64,000 nt of DNA from Eoetvoesia sp035555955 (GTDB taxonomy: Bacteria; Pseudomonadota; Gammaproteobacteria; Burkholderiales; Burkholderiaceae_B): positions 56,612 to 120,611 of the forward strand of contig NZ_DATMGA010000070.1 in NCBI RefSeq assembly GCF_035555955.1. The letters run 5' to 3'. The position numbers and the translations under genes were made by a program. Position 1 is the stretch's first letter. Each line of letters starts with the position of its first letter. Below, in pieces: positions 8,362-18,405 of the stretch. A model generated the notes under the pieces. It was given only the letters and a program-made list of their open reading frames with translations, did no database searches and was not told where the DNA came from.

Positions 8362-9393
8362 TCAACCGCCTCGAACGTTCTGCTCCATGAGCGAGGCCAT
8401 GACCCGTCGCGCCCTGACCGCCGCGCCGTCGCTTTGCAGCAGCACCGATTCGGGCTGCCGGCCATCCGGCAACTCCATATACCTTTGTTGCGCCTCGATA
8501 ATGGGCTTGTCCTCGGTGAAGAACGCGCTTTGCACCATGCTTTGGAATTTCTCGCCGAACTCGGCTTCGTCGCGGCGGAATGTTCTTGCCATTTTCCAGA
8601 AGTAATGGCTGCGGTTCTTGCTTATAGGGGTAATAAGATGCGCCGCCAGGGTATTCACCCCTTCTTCCTTGCTACCGCCGAGCCGTGTCCCTCCAACTTC
8701 CACACAGATGGACGAAGGCGGATTCCACGTCGTGTTGGACCACATGTCTATGGTGTCCCCCGGCGGCTTCCCGCTGAAGGCATTCCGGATAAGCACGGTT
8801 GGCGGCTCACTGGGACGCTGGTTGAATGCGTGGACGGTATTGCCCTCTTGTTCGACCGAAAACTTCACCCGTTGATTGGCCCCGGGGTTGGCGAGGTTCG
8901 GATGCAGGAACTCGGCATGGCTCAAATCGAGCAGATTGTCCGAAACCAGGGTGTAGTTGGCATCCAGTTGCATATAGCCTTCGGCATAGGCGTACTTGCC
9001 GGGCTCGTCCAGAAAGCCGAAGTTGACAATCCGCGCCGGATCGGGCCCGGCATCGCCAAACCACATCCAGACGATACCGTTGCGCTCAGCCAGCGGGAAC
9101 ACGCGCGCCCTGGCCTTGGCGGGTATGGCGCCATTTCCGATCGGGTTTTTTACACAGGCGCCGGTTTTATCGAATTGCAGACCATGGTACGGACACTGCA
9201 CGACATCGCCGAAGCGCTTTCCGCTATGCAGCGGCGCAAAACGGTGGGGGCAACGGTCGGAAAGGGCGACAGGCTCCCCGTCCTGGGTACGGTACATCAG
9301 AACCGGCTCGTCGAGCAGGGTTCTGACCATCAGTGCCTGGGTCAGCTCGTGGCTCCAGGCGGCGGCATACCACTGGTTCGGAAGGTACTCCAT
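8362..9393 (-). CDS. Rieske non-heme iron oxygenase, VanA-like (copy 2)
   Basis: Second Rieske oxygenase, 343 residues. Cluster ligands are Cys48, His50, Cys67 and His70 (CPHRFAP; CPYHGL), and the iron site is DNLLDLSHAEFLHP with His159 and His164. The start MEYLPNQWYA is preceded by AAAGGAGATCAAC, a strong ribosome site. It is clearly different in sequence from the neighbouring copy 1, so the two probably act on different substrates or sequential positions rather than being a fresh duplication. It follows fumarylacetoacetase by 23 bases. Confidence 0.92.
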   Translation of the reverse strand: MEYLPNQWYAAAWSHELTQALMVRTLLDEPVLMYRTQDGEPVALSDRCPHRFAPLHSGKRFGDVVQCPYHGLQFDKTGACVKNPIGNGAIPAKARARVFPLAERNGIVWMWFGDAGPDPARIVNFGFLDEPGKYAYAEGYMQLDANYTLVSDNLLDLSHAEFLHPNLANPGANQRVKFSVEQEGNTVHAFNQRPSEPPTVLIRNAFSGKPPGDTIDMWSNTTWNPPSSICVEVGGTRLGGSKEEGVNTLAAHLITPISKNRSHYFWKMARTFRRDEAEFGEKFQSMVQSAFFTEDKPIIEAQQRYMELPDGRQPESVLLQSDGAAVRARRVMASLMEQNVRGG

Positions 9394-9416
9394 GTTGATC
9401 TCCTTTGGTCTCTGTT

Positions 9417-10766
9417 TCAGCCGTCTTGCCCGGTCGAGCGCCCCTTTGCGGGCCATTGCCGAGCCGGCAGCAGGCGGGCCCGGCACTCTCCGAAGCCGAT
9501 GGACACGAATCCTTTTTGGGCCGCCCTGGCGGTAAGAATGATTTCATCGTCGTCGGCAAGCCAAAGGCGGCTTTCTCCGTTGGCCAACATGAAGGGCACG
9601 CGCCCCGCTTCGGTTTTTTCCGTCAGGCAGGCCATGCTGGCCGGGCTCGGCCCCGACACCGTACCGCTGCCCAAAAGATCGCCGGCCTGCAGGTTGCAGC
9701 CGTTGCTGGCGTGGTGGGTCAGCATTTGCGGGAACGTCCAATACAAATGGTCCAGATGAGTATCGACGATGCGCTCGGGCGGCTGGCCGGCCCGGCGCAT
9801 GCTCGGAGTATGCAGGCAGGCTTGCAATGCAAGGTTCAACCGACCCTGGGCCGTATGCCGTGCGGAAGCCAGATAGGCCAGCGGCGCCGGGTCGCCCGCC
9901 GGGGCGGCTTTGCGAAATGGCGCCAACGCCTCTTCGGTGACGATCCAGGGCGAAATCGTCGTGCCGAAGCTTTTACCCAGGAACGGCCCCAGCATTTGCT
10001 CCCACCACTGGACCTGCTTGCTGGACCAGTCGTTCAACAGGCAATAGCCAAAAATATGCGAGGGGGCGTCGTCCAGCGGAACCGGCTTGCCCAGTTCGTT
10101 GCCCTGCCCGACAAAGGCGGCCAGCTCCAGCTCGAAATCCAGGGCTTGCGCCGCGCCGAAACAGACCTGGCCGTCGGCCCCGCGCCACTGGCCGTGGGGC
10201 CGTTGCACATGGTGACCGCTTACGCGTATGGAAGAGGCGCGGCCATGATAAGCCACGGGCAGGCTTTTGAATACCGGGGGCAAAGGCACCTCCAGGCCCT
10301 TGAAGCGGCCATGGCGTTCAGTGTGGTACGCGGAAGTCAAGAAGTCGGTATAGTCGCCGATTCGGCAAGGCAGGTGCATCTGCACGTCGCTTGCGCGAAC
10401 AAGCACCCGTCCGCGCCAATCCGGTGTGGCGATTGCCTGGCTGTGCTGCCCGTCCAGCAAGCGGAAGGCCGCGTTGCGCAACGCCTGCGCCACGGATTTG
10501 CCTGCGGCCATCAATGGGTTGAGCGCACGGCTTTCCACGCAGGCGCGCAACAAGGAGGAAAGCCTCTCGTCGGGAATAAGCCGCATCTCAGCGCACTCGG
10601 CCAGATCAAGCACCTGGTCGCCGATGGCGATGCCAGGACGCGGCGCCAAAGAACCATCCCGGGAAAACAGGCCTACAGGCAGGTTTTGCAAAGGGAAATC
10701 CTGCTCCGGGACATTGGCGGACTCGACCCAGCTTCTCCGCTGCGGATCGTGCGTTTCATTGATCAC
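9417..10766 (-). CDS. fahA: Fumarylacetoacetase
   Basis: Hydrolase of 449 residues with the long two-domain fumarylacetoacetase architecture: an N-terminal SH3-like region (ESANVPEQDFPLQNLPVGLF) and a C-terminal FAH fold with DYTDFLTSAYHTERHG, LPVAYHGRASSI, LDFELELAAFVG and GSGTVSGPSPASM. The enzyme cleaves fumarylacetoacetate to fumarate and acetoacetate in homogentisate catabolism. Start is GTG with GGAGG at good spacing, one base after the VOC gene stop, so the two are coupled. No homogentisate dioxygenase (HmgA) or maleylacetoacetate isomerase lies in the window, so the true substrate may be a related 3-ketoacid from another ring-cleavage product. Confidence 0.9.
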   Translation of the reverse strand: MINETHDPQRRSWVESANVPEQDFPLQNLPVGLFSRDGSLAPRPGIAIGDQVLDLAECAEMRLIPDERLSSLLRACVESRALNPLMAAGKSVAQALRNAAFRLLDGQHSQAIATPDWRGRVLVRASDVQMHLPCRIGDYTDFLTSAYHTERHGRFKGLEVPLPPVFKSLPVAYHGRASSIRVSGHHVQRPHGQWRGADGQVCFGAAQALDFELELAAFVGQGNELGKPVPLDDAPSHIFGYCLLNDWSSKQVQWWEQMLGPFLGKSFGTTISPWIVTEEALAPFRKAAPAGDPAPLAYLASARHTAQGRLNLALQACLHTPSMRRAGQPPERIVDTHLDHLYWTFPQMLTHHASNGCNLQAGDLLGSGTVSGPSPASMACLTEKTEAGRVPFMLANGESRLWLADDDEIILTARAAQKGFVSIGFGECRARLLPARQWPAKGRSTGQDG

Positions 10767-10767
10767 G

Positions 10768-11286
10768 TCAGCCCTCCTGCCTGCGCTTGATCCAGGCCCG
10801 CAGTTTCTGGTGCGCCGTATCGCGGGCGTGTTCCAGAAAACCGGGATCGCCTACGGGGGTGGTGAGCTCCAGCCGCAACCCATTCGGGTCGAAGACATAA
10901 ATGGACTTGACGAAATGATGGTCCGTCACGCCGACAACCTCGTAGCCCGCCCCGGCCAGACGTTGGGACGCCATCTGCAATTCGGCCTCCGTATCCACCT
11001 GGACGGCGATATGGTTGACCCAGCTTGGCGTATTTGGAGACGGCAGGGCTTTTTCATTGTCGCCCAGATCAAAAAACGCAATGCACGAACCATCGGCCAT
11101 TTCAAAAAAAATATGCACGTAAGGGCAGTATTCGCCGGTACTGGGCACGTTATCGGCCTGGATGACGTGAACCAGCGGCAGACCCAGCAGGTCTTCGTAA
11201 AAGTGCCGGGTTTCTTCCGCATCCCGGCATCGGTATGCGAAGTGATGCAGTTGCTTGATGCGGATTGGCGCAGAATTGATGGGCAT
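10768..11286 (-). CDS. VOC (glyoxalase/extradiol dioxygenase fold) protein
   Basis: A 172-residue vicinal-oxygen-chelate protein with two paired modules: LHHFAYRCRDAEETRHFYED and WVNHIAVQVDTEAELQMASQ. Candidate metal ligands are the early His of HHFAY, the His of NHIAV and the Glu of GLRLELTT. Families with this fold include glyoxalase I, type I extradiol dioxygenases and 4-hydroxyphenylpyruvate dioxygenase relatives. Between a binding protein and fumarylacetoacetase, it could be the ring-cleavage or an isomerisation step that supplies the FAH substrate. Assignment beyond the fold is inference. Start at MPINSAPIRI was chosen by homology of the first strand; the ribosome site is weak. Confidence 0.8.
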   Translation of the reverse strand: MPINSAPIRIKQLHHFAYRCRDAEETRHFYEDLLGLPLVHVIQADNVPSTGEYCPYVHIFFEMADGSCIAFFDLGDNEKALPSPNTPSWVNHIAVQVDTEAELQMASQRLAGAGYEVVGVTDHHFVKSIYVFDPNGLRLELTTPVGDPGFLEHARDTAHQKLRAWIKRRQEG

Positions 11287-11312
11287 TTGATTATCGTTCC
11301 GGTTATGGCCAT

Positions 11313-12464
11313 TTATTGCGCGACGTAGCGCCACTTGCCATCTTCGATACGCACCATGACCTGGCTGCGCGCATCGGCGCCGTTGTGATCGGCGGGCGTC
11401 ATGTTGTAGACCCCTTGCGTCAGGACCAGCTCGTGAGTGTGCTCGAGCGCATCGCGCAAAGCGGCCCGGAACGCGGGAGTTCCCGGTTGGGCCGTTTTCG
11501 GCACCCGCTTGGCCGCATCTTCCAGCAGCAGAAGAGTGTCCCAGGCGCAGCCGCCGAACAGCGAACGGCTGCCCGGCCCATACTTGGCCTCGTAAAGGTC
11601 GACATAGCGTTTTCCGGTTACCTTCGTCGGATTGCCGTCGGGAAGCTGCTCGGCAACCAGGAACGGCGAAACCGGCATGTACGTGCCGTTCAATGCCTTG
11701 CCCCCCAGCCGGAGGAAGTCGTTGCCGGCGACCGCTTGCGTTTGGAAAATCATGCCGTCGTAGCCGCGGCTCTTGAGCTCCAGCTGCGGCATCACCGCGG
11801 GGCTGCCGGCGGCAACGATCAGTATGGCGTCGGGCTTGGCATGGATAAGCTTCATGGCCTGCGACACGAAGCTGGTGTCGGCTGCGCCAAAACGCTCTAC
11901 GCGAACCAAATCAATACCCGCTTTCCCAACGGTTTTCTGTGCAATGTCGACAAAAGTTTGCCCATAGGCGTTGCTCATGGCCACAATAGCCAGGCTTTTT
12001 TTGCCCTGCTTTTTCATGGTGTCGTAGATCATGCCTAGAGGAATTTCCTCGGGGGGCGGCATTTTGAACGCCCACTTGCGTATGTCGTCCTGCGGATTCA
12101 CGATGGCGCCGCCGCCGGCAATGGAGATAAGCGGAGTATGGGTTTCGGCGGCGACCTGCAAGGCCGCCAGCGTGGTGGGCGTCACCGAGGCTCCGATCAG
12201 GACGTCGACGTTTTTCTCGGTAACGAGCTTTCGGGCGGCGGCGGTGGTCTTGGATGGGTCGGAGGCATCGTCCAGGATGGTGAGGTTCACCTTATGGCCG
12301 GCTATGTGTTTTGACCATAATACAATGGAGTCGCGCTCGGGAATGCCTGCGGACGCCGCCGGTCCCGTCAACGAAACAATGACCCCCACATTGATGTCGG
12401 CATTGGCCTGCGTAATTGCCATCATGGTGGTGAATCCCAGCATCAGCTTGAATAACAGTCGCAT
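11313..12464 (-). CDS. ABC transporter substrate-binding protein, LivK type
   Basis: Periplasmic binding protein of 383 residues. The signal peptide MRLLFKLMLGFTTMMAITQA is followed by ADINVGVIVSLTGPAASAG, the standard start of the mature type 1 binding fold; later segments include LTILDDASDPSK and SVTPTTLAALQVA. ATG at 12462-12464 has AAAGGAGAGGC upstream. It is the first gene of the leftward Rieske/FAH/VOC operon and is transcribed divergently from an IclR regulator, so it should import the aromatic substrate of this operon. Permease and ATPase genes are absent nearby, so it must borrow them from another locus. Confidence 0.92.
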   Translation of the reverse strand: MRLLFKLMLGFTTMMAITQANADINVGVIVSLTGPAASAGIPERDSIVLWSKHIAGHKVNLTILDDASDPSKTTAAARKLVTEKNVDVLIGASVTPTTLAALQVAAETHTPLISIAGGGAIVNPQDDIRKWAFKMPPPEEIPLGMIYDTMKKQGKKSLAIVAMSNAYGQTFVDIAQKTVGKAGIDLVRVERFGAADTSFVSQAMKLIHAKPDAILIVAAGSPAVMPQLELKSRGYDGMIFQTQAVAGNDFLRLGGKALNGTYMPVSPFLVAEQLPDGNPTKVTGKRYVDLYEAKYGPGSRSLFGGCAWDTLLLLEDAAKRVPKTAQPGTPAFRAALRDALEHTHELVLTQGVYNMTPADHNGADARSQVMVRIEDGKWRYVAQ

Positions 12465-12486
12465 TGCCTCTCCTTTAAAAATTACT

Positions 12487-12509
12487 TTTTTATCCATAAT
12501 GGATAAAAA
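12487..12509. promoter_or_regulatory. Perfect inverted repeat, likely IclR operator
   Basis: TTTTTATCC (12487-12495) and GGATAAAAA (12501-12509) are a perfect 9-base inverted repeat around ATAAT. It lies in the divergent region 23 bases before the binding-protein start and 80 bases before the IclR start. IclR-family regulators bind such palindromes in divergent promoters. No other factor is encoded next to it. Confidence 0.65.
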
Positions 12510-12588
12510 CAGTCTATTTTTTATTGTCAGGCAAGTCAACGATATTTACTGCTACATAATCCGTGTTTTCCCTTAAGGTATTTCCACT

Positions 12589-13359
12589 ATGTCCCGGCCT
12601 TCATTCGTCATCAGTCGCGTCGTCGACATCCTGAACCTGTTCACCAAAGAAAAAATCCACGTAACCGTCGACGACATCGCCGCTGCGCTGGACATGAGCA
12701 TTGCCTCGACCTACCGTTACGTCAGCGACCTTTCCCGCGCCGGCTTACTGTTGCGCAACTCGTCGGGACGCTATCGGCTCGGCCCGAAAATAATCGAGCT
12801 CGAATACCTGATCCAGTCCTACGACCCCATTCTCAGGGCGGGCAGAGACTTGATGGAAAAGCTGGCCACATCCACGGGCTGCAACGTGCTGCTGTGCAAT
12901 ATCTACGAATACACCATCGTCAATATGCTGCACATCACAGGGGCGTACCCGATCAAGCTTTCATACACGAAAGGGATGAGGATGCCGTTGTTCAAGGGCG
13001 CGCAGGCCCATATCGTCCTAGCCTACATGAACAAGCGCAAACTCAAGCGCCTGTACGAAGCGGCATTGGACAATGAAGAACAGCGAGAAGACGCGCTGGC
13101 CATAGGCGCCGATTGGAAGGCCTTCAACAAAGAACTGAAAGCCATTCGAGCCGCCGGCCATTACATCTCGCACGACCAGCTCGATCCGGGCATAACGGGC
13201 ATTGCCGTCCCGGTATTCAGCGAGAACACCGAAATCGTGGGCAGCCTGGTACTGATTTATTCCACCGAGCATGCACCCGATATGGCCCCCGAGGTCCTGG
13301 CGAACCTGGTGATGCAAAGCGCGGACGAGATCAGCACGCGCATACAGCAGGCAATTTAA
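12589..13359 (+). CDS. IclR family transcriptional regulator
   Basis: Regulator of 256 residues with the N-terminal IclR winged helix (about 5-65; VTVDDIAAALDMSIASTYRY) and the C-terminal GAF-like effector domain (about 80-250; GTP-independent, binds small aromatic or organic acids). It is divergent from the binding protein-VOC-FAH-Rieske operon and ends 33 bases from the convergent MFS gene. IclR proteins such as PcaR, PobR and MhpR control aromatic degradation, matching this context. The effector and activator or repressor mode cannot be read from sequence. Confidence 0.92.
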   Translation: MSRPSFVISRVVDILNLFTKEKIHVTVDDIAAALDMSIASTYRYVSDLSRAGLLLRNSSGRYRLGPKIIELEYLIQSYDPILRAGRDLMEKLATSTGCNVLLCNIYEYTIVNMLHITGAYPIKLSYTKGMRMPLFKGAQAHIVLAYMNKRKLKRLYEAALDNEEQREDALAIGADWKAFNKELKAIRAAGHYISHDQLDPGITGIAVPVFSENTEIVGSLVLIYSTEHAPDMAPEVLANLVMQSADEISTRIQQAI

Positions 13360-13391
13360 GGCGCCGTACTTCAAATCGGGGATTCCGCCGC

Positions 13392-14642
13392 TCAGACACC
13401 ATGCGCCCCGGTCCTTCGGGCGGTCAAGGCCGTCAGGACGGCGCAGATTGCCAGCAGCGCGGCGCTCGCGACGAATGTGCTCTGATAGCCGGTGTGGTCG
13501 AACAGCAGGCCGCCCGCAGTGGAGCCCAGCGCAATGGACAACTGGACAACCGCGACGAACAGGCCGCCGCCGGCTTCGGCATCTCCGGGGAAGACCCTGG
13601 CAAGCCACGCCCACCAGCCCACAGGCGCGGAAGTGCCCGCCAATCCCCACAAACCAAGCAACACGACGACGGCAGCCATCCAGCCGCCAAGGGCGATCAA
13701 TGCCAGGGCCGTCACGGCCATCAGCAACGGAATGACGATCAGCGTCTGGTAGAAGCCCCGCTGCAGAGCTCTGCCGATAAGCACCGTGCCGATGAAGCCC
13801 GCTGCGCCGATCACGAGCAAGATGAGCGATAGCGTGGCCCCATGCGCTCCCGTGACCGTCTCCAGAAACGGCCTTACGTAAGTGAACAGCGAAAACTGCC
13901 CCATGAACAGCAGGCTGCTGGCCAACATGCCCACGGCAACGCCCGGGCGCTTGAGCAGTATGAATGCCTTGAACAGATTGCCGGTGCCGGGCGCACGCTC
14001 CGCCGCCGGCATGGAAGGCAGCGTGATCCATTGCCAGACCAGTGCAAGCAGGGCGACAGGCACAAGGCAAAGAAAAGCGCCGCGCCAGCCGATAACGGTA
14101 CCCAGATAAGCGCCCAATGGCGCAGCGACCACCGTAGCCAGCGCGTTGCCGCCATTGACGATGGCCAGGGCGCGCGGGACATCCCGCGCAGGCACCAGTC
14201 GGATGGCCGTGGCCGCCGACATGGACCAGAAGCCGCCGACGACCACGCCGATCAGCGCCCGTCCCAGCATATAGACGAGATAATTCGGCGTCAGCGCGAT
14301 AATGGCGCCGGACACGCCCATGGCCGCCGTCAGCAGCAGCAAAAGCGCCTTGCGGTTCAGGCCGCCGGCCAGCGCGGATATGAACAAGCTCGTGAGCACG
14401 GCGAATGCGCCGGAAATGGCGATGCCCTGGCCCGCCATGCCTTCGGTGACCCGCAGGTCGTCCGCCATGGGCGTCAACAAGCTGACCGGCAGGAATTCCG
14501 ATGCGATCAGCGCGAATGCGCAAACCGACATGGCGAAGACGCCGCTCCAGGACGCCGGGTGTCCTGCGACATCGTTATGGGTTTCGGCATCGCCCATCCG
14601 GGCGTCGATCACTGTGGCAGTCGCGGAAATCGATTCATTCAT
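13392..14642 (-). CDS. MFS transporter, DHA1 (drug/metabolite efflux) type
   Basis: Major facilitator of 416 residues with 12 predicted helices, starting WSGVFAMSVCAFALIASEFL. The A-motif region is degenerate (AGGLNRKALLLLLTAAMG) and the motif C-like stretch is GGNALATVVAAPLGAYLGTV, typical of DHA1 exporters such as NepI or AraJ-like sugar/nucleoside efflux pumps. It is transcribed divergently from a LysR gene, which probably controls it. Substrate unknown. Confidence 0.9.
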   Translation of the reverse strand: MNESISATATVIDARMGDAETHNDVAGHPASWSGVFAMSVCAFALIASEFLPVSLLTPMADDLRVTEGMAGQGIAISGAFAVLTSLFISALAGGLNRKALLLLLTAAMGVSGAIIALTPNYLVYMLGRALIGVVVGGFWSMSAATAIRLVPARDVPRALAIVNGGNALATVVAAPLGAYLGTVIGWRGAFLCLVPVALLALVWQWITLPSMPAAERAPGTGNLFKAFILLKRPGVAVGMLASSLLFMGQFSLFTYVRPFLETVTGAHGATLSLILLVIGAAGFIGTVLIGRALQRGFYQTLIVIPLLMAVTALALIALGGWMAAVVVLLGLWGLAGTSAPVGWWAWLARVFPGDAEAGGGLFVAVVQLSIALGSTAGGLLFDHTGYQSTFVASAALLAICAVLTALTARRTGAHGV

Positions 14643-14688
14643 AGCCGATATTCTGGCGGGAGCCTGACCATCCTACTAGCTAATCAAT

Positions 14689-14707
14689 ACTTAAAACCCT
14701 TATAAGT
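14689..14707. promoter_or_regulatory. Inverted repeat in MFS/LysR intergenic region
   Basis: ACTTA (14689-14693) and TAAGT (14703-14707) are symmetrical with a 9-base spacer, giving T-N11-A geometry expected for LysR boxes, in the 99-base gap between the divergent MFS and LysR genes. A candidate only. Confidence 0.4.
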
Positions 14708-14741
14708 TGTACTAATAAATAATTCATGGGAAACTGAAAAC

Positions 14742-15668
14742 GTGGCCAAACGCAACTTCAACGATCTCCTGTCATTCGTCACCGTGGCGCGCGAGGGTAG
14801 CTTCACGCGCGCGGCAGCATTGCTGGGTGTCACCCAGTCGGCGCTCAGCCAAGCCATCAGCGGTCTGGAAGCAAGGCTCGAAATCCGCCTGCTCACGCGC
14901 ACCACACGGAGTGTGTCGCCCACCACGGCGGGAGAACGGCTGCTGAACGCGATCGGCCATCGCTTCGACGAAATCGAGGCGGAACTGGACGAGCTCACCG
15001 ACCTGCGCGACAAACCCGCGGGCACGGTGCGGATCACCTGCGGCGACTATGTTCTGCACAGCATTCTGCTGCCCAAGCTCACGCCGCTGTTGCGCGAATA
15101 CCCTGACATCAAGCTGGAGTTCGATGTGAACTACGGCTTCCGCGACATCGTGGCCGATCGCTTCGATGCCGGCGTGCGCCTGGGCAACACCATCGACAAA
15201 GACATGATCGCCCTGCCCATCGGTCCGCCGCTGCGCCTTGCGGTCGCGGCCTCGCCGGAGTACTTTGCCGCCCACCCTGTTCCCAAGACGCCTCGCGACC
15301 TCACGGCGCACCGCTGCATCAACCAGCGCATGCCCACCTCCGGCGGGCTGTACGTCTGGGACTTCGAACACCGTGGCCAGCAGGTAAACGTGCATGTGGA
15401 CGGCCCGTTGATCTTCAACACCACGCAGCCCCAAGTGGATGCGGCGCTGGCCGGACTGGGTATCGCGCTGCTGCCGGAAGATGAGTTGATGCCGCACATC
15501 GAAGCCGGCCGGCTTGTCTCCGTGCTGCAGGACTGGTGCCCGAAATTCACGGGTTACCATCTGTATTACCCCAGCCGCCGACAGCCATCGCCCGCCTTCT
15601 CGCTGGTCGTCGACGCACTGCGTCTGGCTGGCCCCGTCAGGCGCAGTGCCAAGGGCAAATTCTCATAG
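14742..15668 (+). CDS. LysR family transcriptional regulator
   Basis: LysR regulator of 308 residues. The N-terminal winged helix covers about 1-62 (FVTVAREGSFTRAAALLGVT, QSALSQAISGLEARL) and the periplasmic-binding-like effector domain about 90-295. It resembles the large CrgA/DsdC-neighbour subgroup in which the MFS gene is divergent. GTG is the start. It ends 14 bases before the ABC exporter gene in the same orientation, so it may also drive or share a transcript with that gene. Confidence 0.93.
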   Translation: MAKRNFNDLLSFVTVAREGSFTRAAALLGVTQSALSQAISGLEARLEIRLLTRTTRSVSPTTAGERLLNAIGHRFDEIEAELDELTDLRDKPAGTVRITCGDYVLHSILLPKLTPLLREYPDIKLEFDVNYGFRDIVADRFDAGVRLGNTIDKDMIALPIGPPLRLAVAASPEYFAAHPVPKTPRDLTAHRCINQRMPTSGGLYVWDFEHRGQQVNVHVDGPLIFNTTQPQVDAALAGLGIALLPEDELMPHIEAGRLVSVLQDWCPKFTGYHLYYPSRRQPSPAFSLVVDALRLAGPVRRSAKGKFS

Positions 15669-15682
15669 CATCGGAGACGAAC

Positions 15683-17506
<1,824 letters not shown>

Positions 17507-17593
17507 GAGCTAGACACTCCATAACGAGCCACCATCTGCCTTGGCAATTTTACCTGCTGCCCGGTTCGAGCCAAATGGCCAGAATTGCGCGCT

Positions 17594-18343
17594 TCATCGC
17601 CGTTGAATGTCGTCTTGGACGCGTTTCTTCCATAAAGCCCACGGACGCTCGATCTGGGTTTCAATATTGCGGCACGCGGCATCCGCCTCTTTTTCGCTAA
17701 GATAGATTGCCTCGCCCAGACGAGATGCTTCAAGTTGCAGGCATGCATTGGCTTCCGTGTACACAGCGCGATATACCGCATGTTTCAAGGTCGGGCCTAC
17801 GACGGTAGATCCGTGTCCGCGCATCAGCACCAATGTTGAATTGCCAAGCTTGCGTGCCAAAGCGGATCCCAGGTAGCTATCACGAATCAACAGGTCTGTC
17901 GCGTCGCCGGCGACTTCGCGGATTTCAAAGACAGGTGTTTCCTTGCCCAGGAAGCCGCTCATATGGCAGAGCGGCCTGAGTGGAACATTCTTCACCACGC
18001 TGAACGGCAGGACGGTAGGCGAATGGCTGTGAACGATTGCATGCACGTCTTGGCGAGACCTGTAAATTTCGCCGTGGATGAATCGTTCGAGGTAGACAGC
18101 ACGGCCACCGCCATCGATTGGAACGCCGTCCAAAGAAAATTCGATGATGTCGCCACGGGTAACGGTACCAGGCGCCATATTCCGGGCAAGAAGAAACTTG
18201 TTCGGATCTTTGTCATGACGGACACTGACGTGGCCGAACGCATCGACAATGCCCTGATCGAACAGAATGCGGTTAGCGTAGACGAGATCGTCAATCAATG
18301 CCGCGTCGGGCGGCGCAATGGGGTTGGGGTGGCTGGCGGACAT
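17594..18343 (-). CDS. Class II aldolase/adducin family protein
   Basis: Zinc-dependent class II aldolase-like enzyme, 249 residues. The metal motif is HSHSP (His105, His107) with Glu86 or His90 and His177 (MRGHGSTVVG) as further ligand positions. Members include fuculose-phosphate aldolase and decarboxylases acting on hydroxylated aromatic acids. As the last gene in the flavodoxin-reductase-hydrolase-cupin-porin series, a decarboxylase or retro-aldol step in that pathway is the best guess. ATG at 18343 is chosen over the upstream GTG at 18379, which lies within a perfect hairpin. Its 3' part contains the segment duplicated at 7224-7259. Confidence 0.87.
   Translation of the reverse strand: MSASHPNPIAPPDAALIDDLVYANRILFDQGIVDAFGHVSVRHDKDPNKFLLARNMAPGTVTRGDIIEFSLDGVPIDGGGRAVYLERFIHGEIYRSRQDVHAIVHSHSPTVLPFSVVKNVPLRPLCHMSGFLGKETPVFEIREVAGDATDLLIRDSYLGSALARKLGNSTLVLMRGHGSTVVGPTLKHAVYRAVYTEANACLQLEASRLGEAIYLSEKEADAACRNIETQIERPWALWKKRVQDDIQRR
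17670..17705 (-). repeat. 36-bp segment duplicated at 7224-7259
   Basis: Part of the class II aldolase coding sequence (LSEKEADAACRN) that recurs 10 kb away at 34 of 36 identical bases between a Rieske gene and a DUF455 gene. This copy is inside an intact gene, so it is the likely source type. Confidence 0.75.
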
Positions 18344-18367
18344 ACGTTCCGGATCCTCTTCAATGGG

Positions 18368-18388
18368 CCGCGGCACCACGTGCCGCGG
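18368..18388. promoter_or_regulatory. Perfect 9-bp hairpin between fadL-like and aldolase genes
   Basis: CCGCGGCAC (18368-18376) and GTGCCGCGG (18380-18388) pair perfectly around a 3-base loop. It lies 17 bases past the porin stop and 24 bases before the chosen aldolase ATG; no U-run follows on the minus strand, so it is not a standard terminator. It may stabilise the upstream mRNA or tune aldolase expression. Confidence 0.6.
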
Positions 18389-18405
18389 GTATAACGAATC
18401 AAGCG

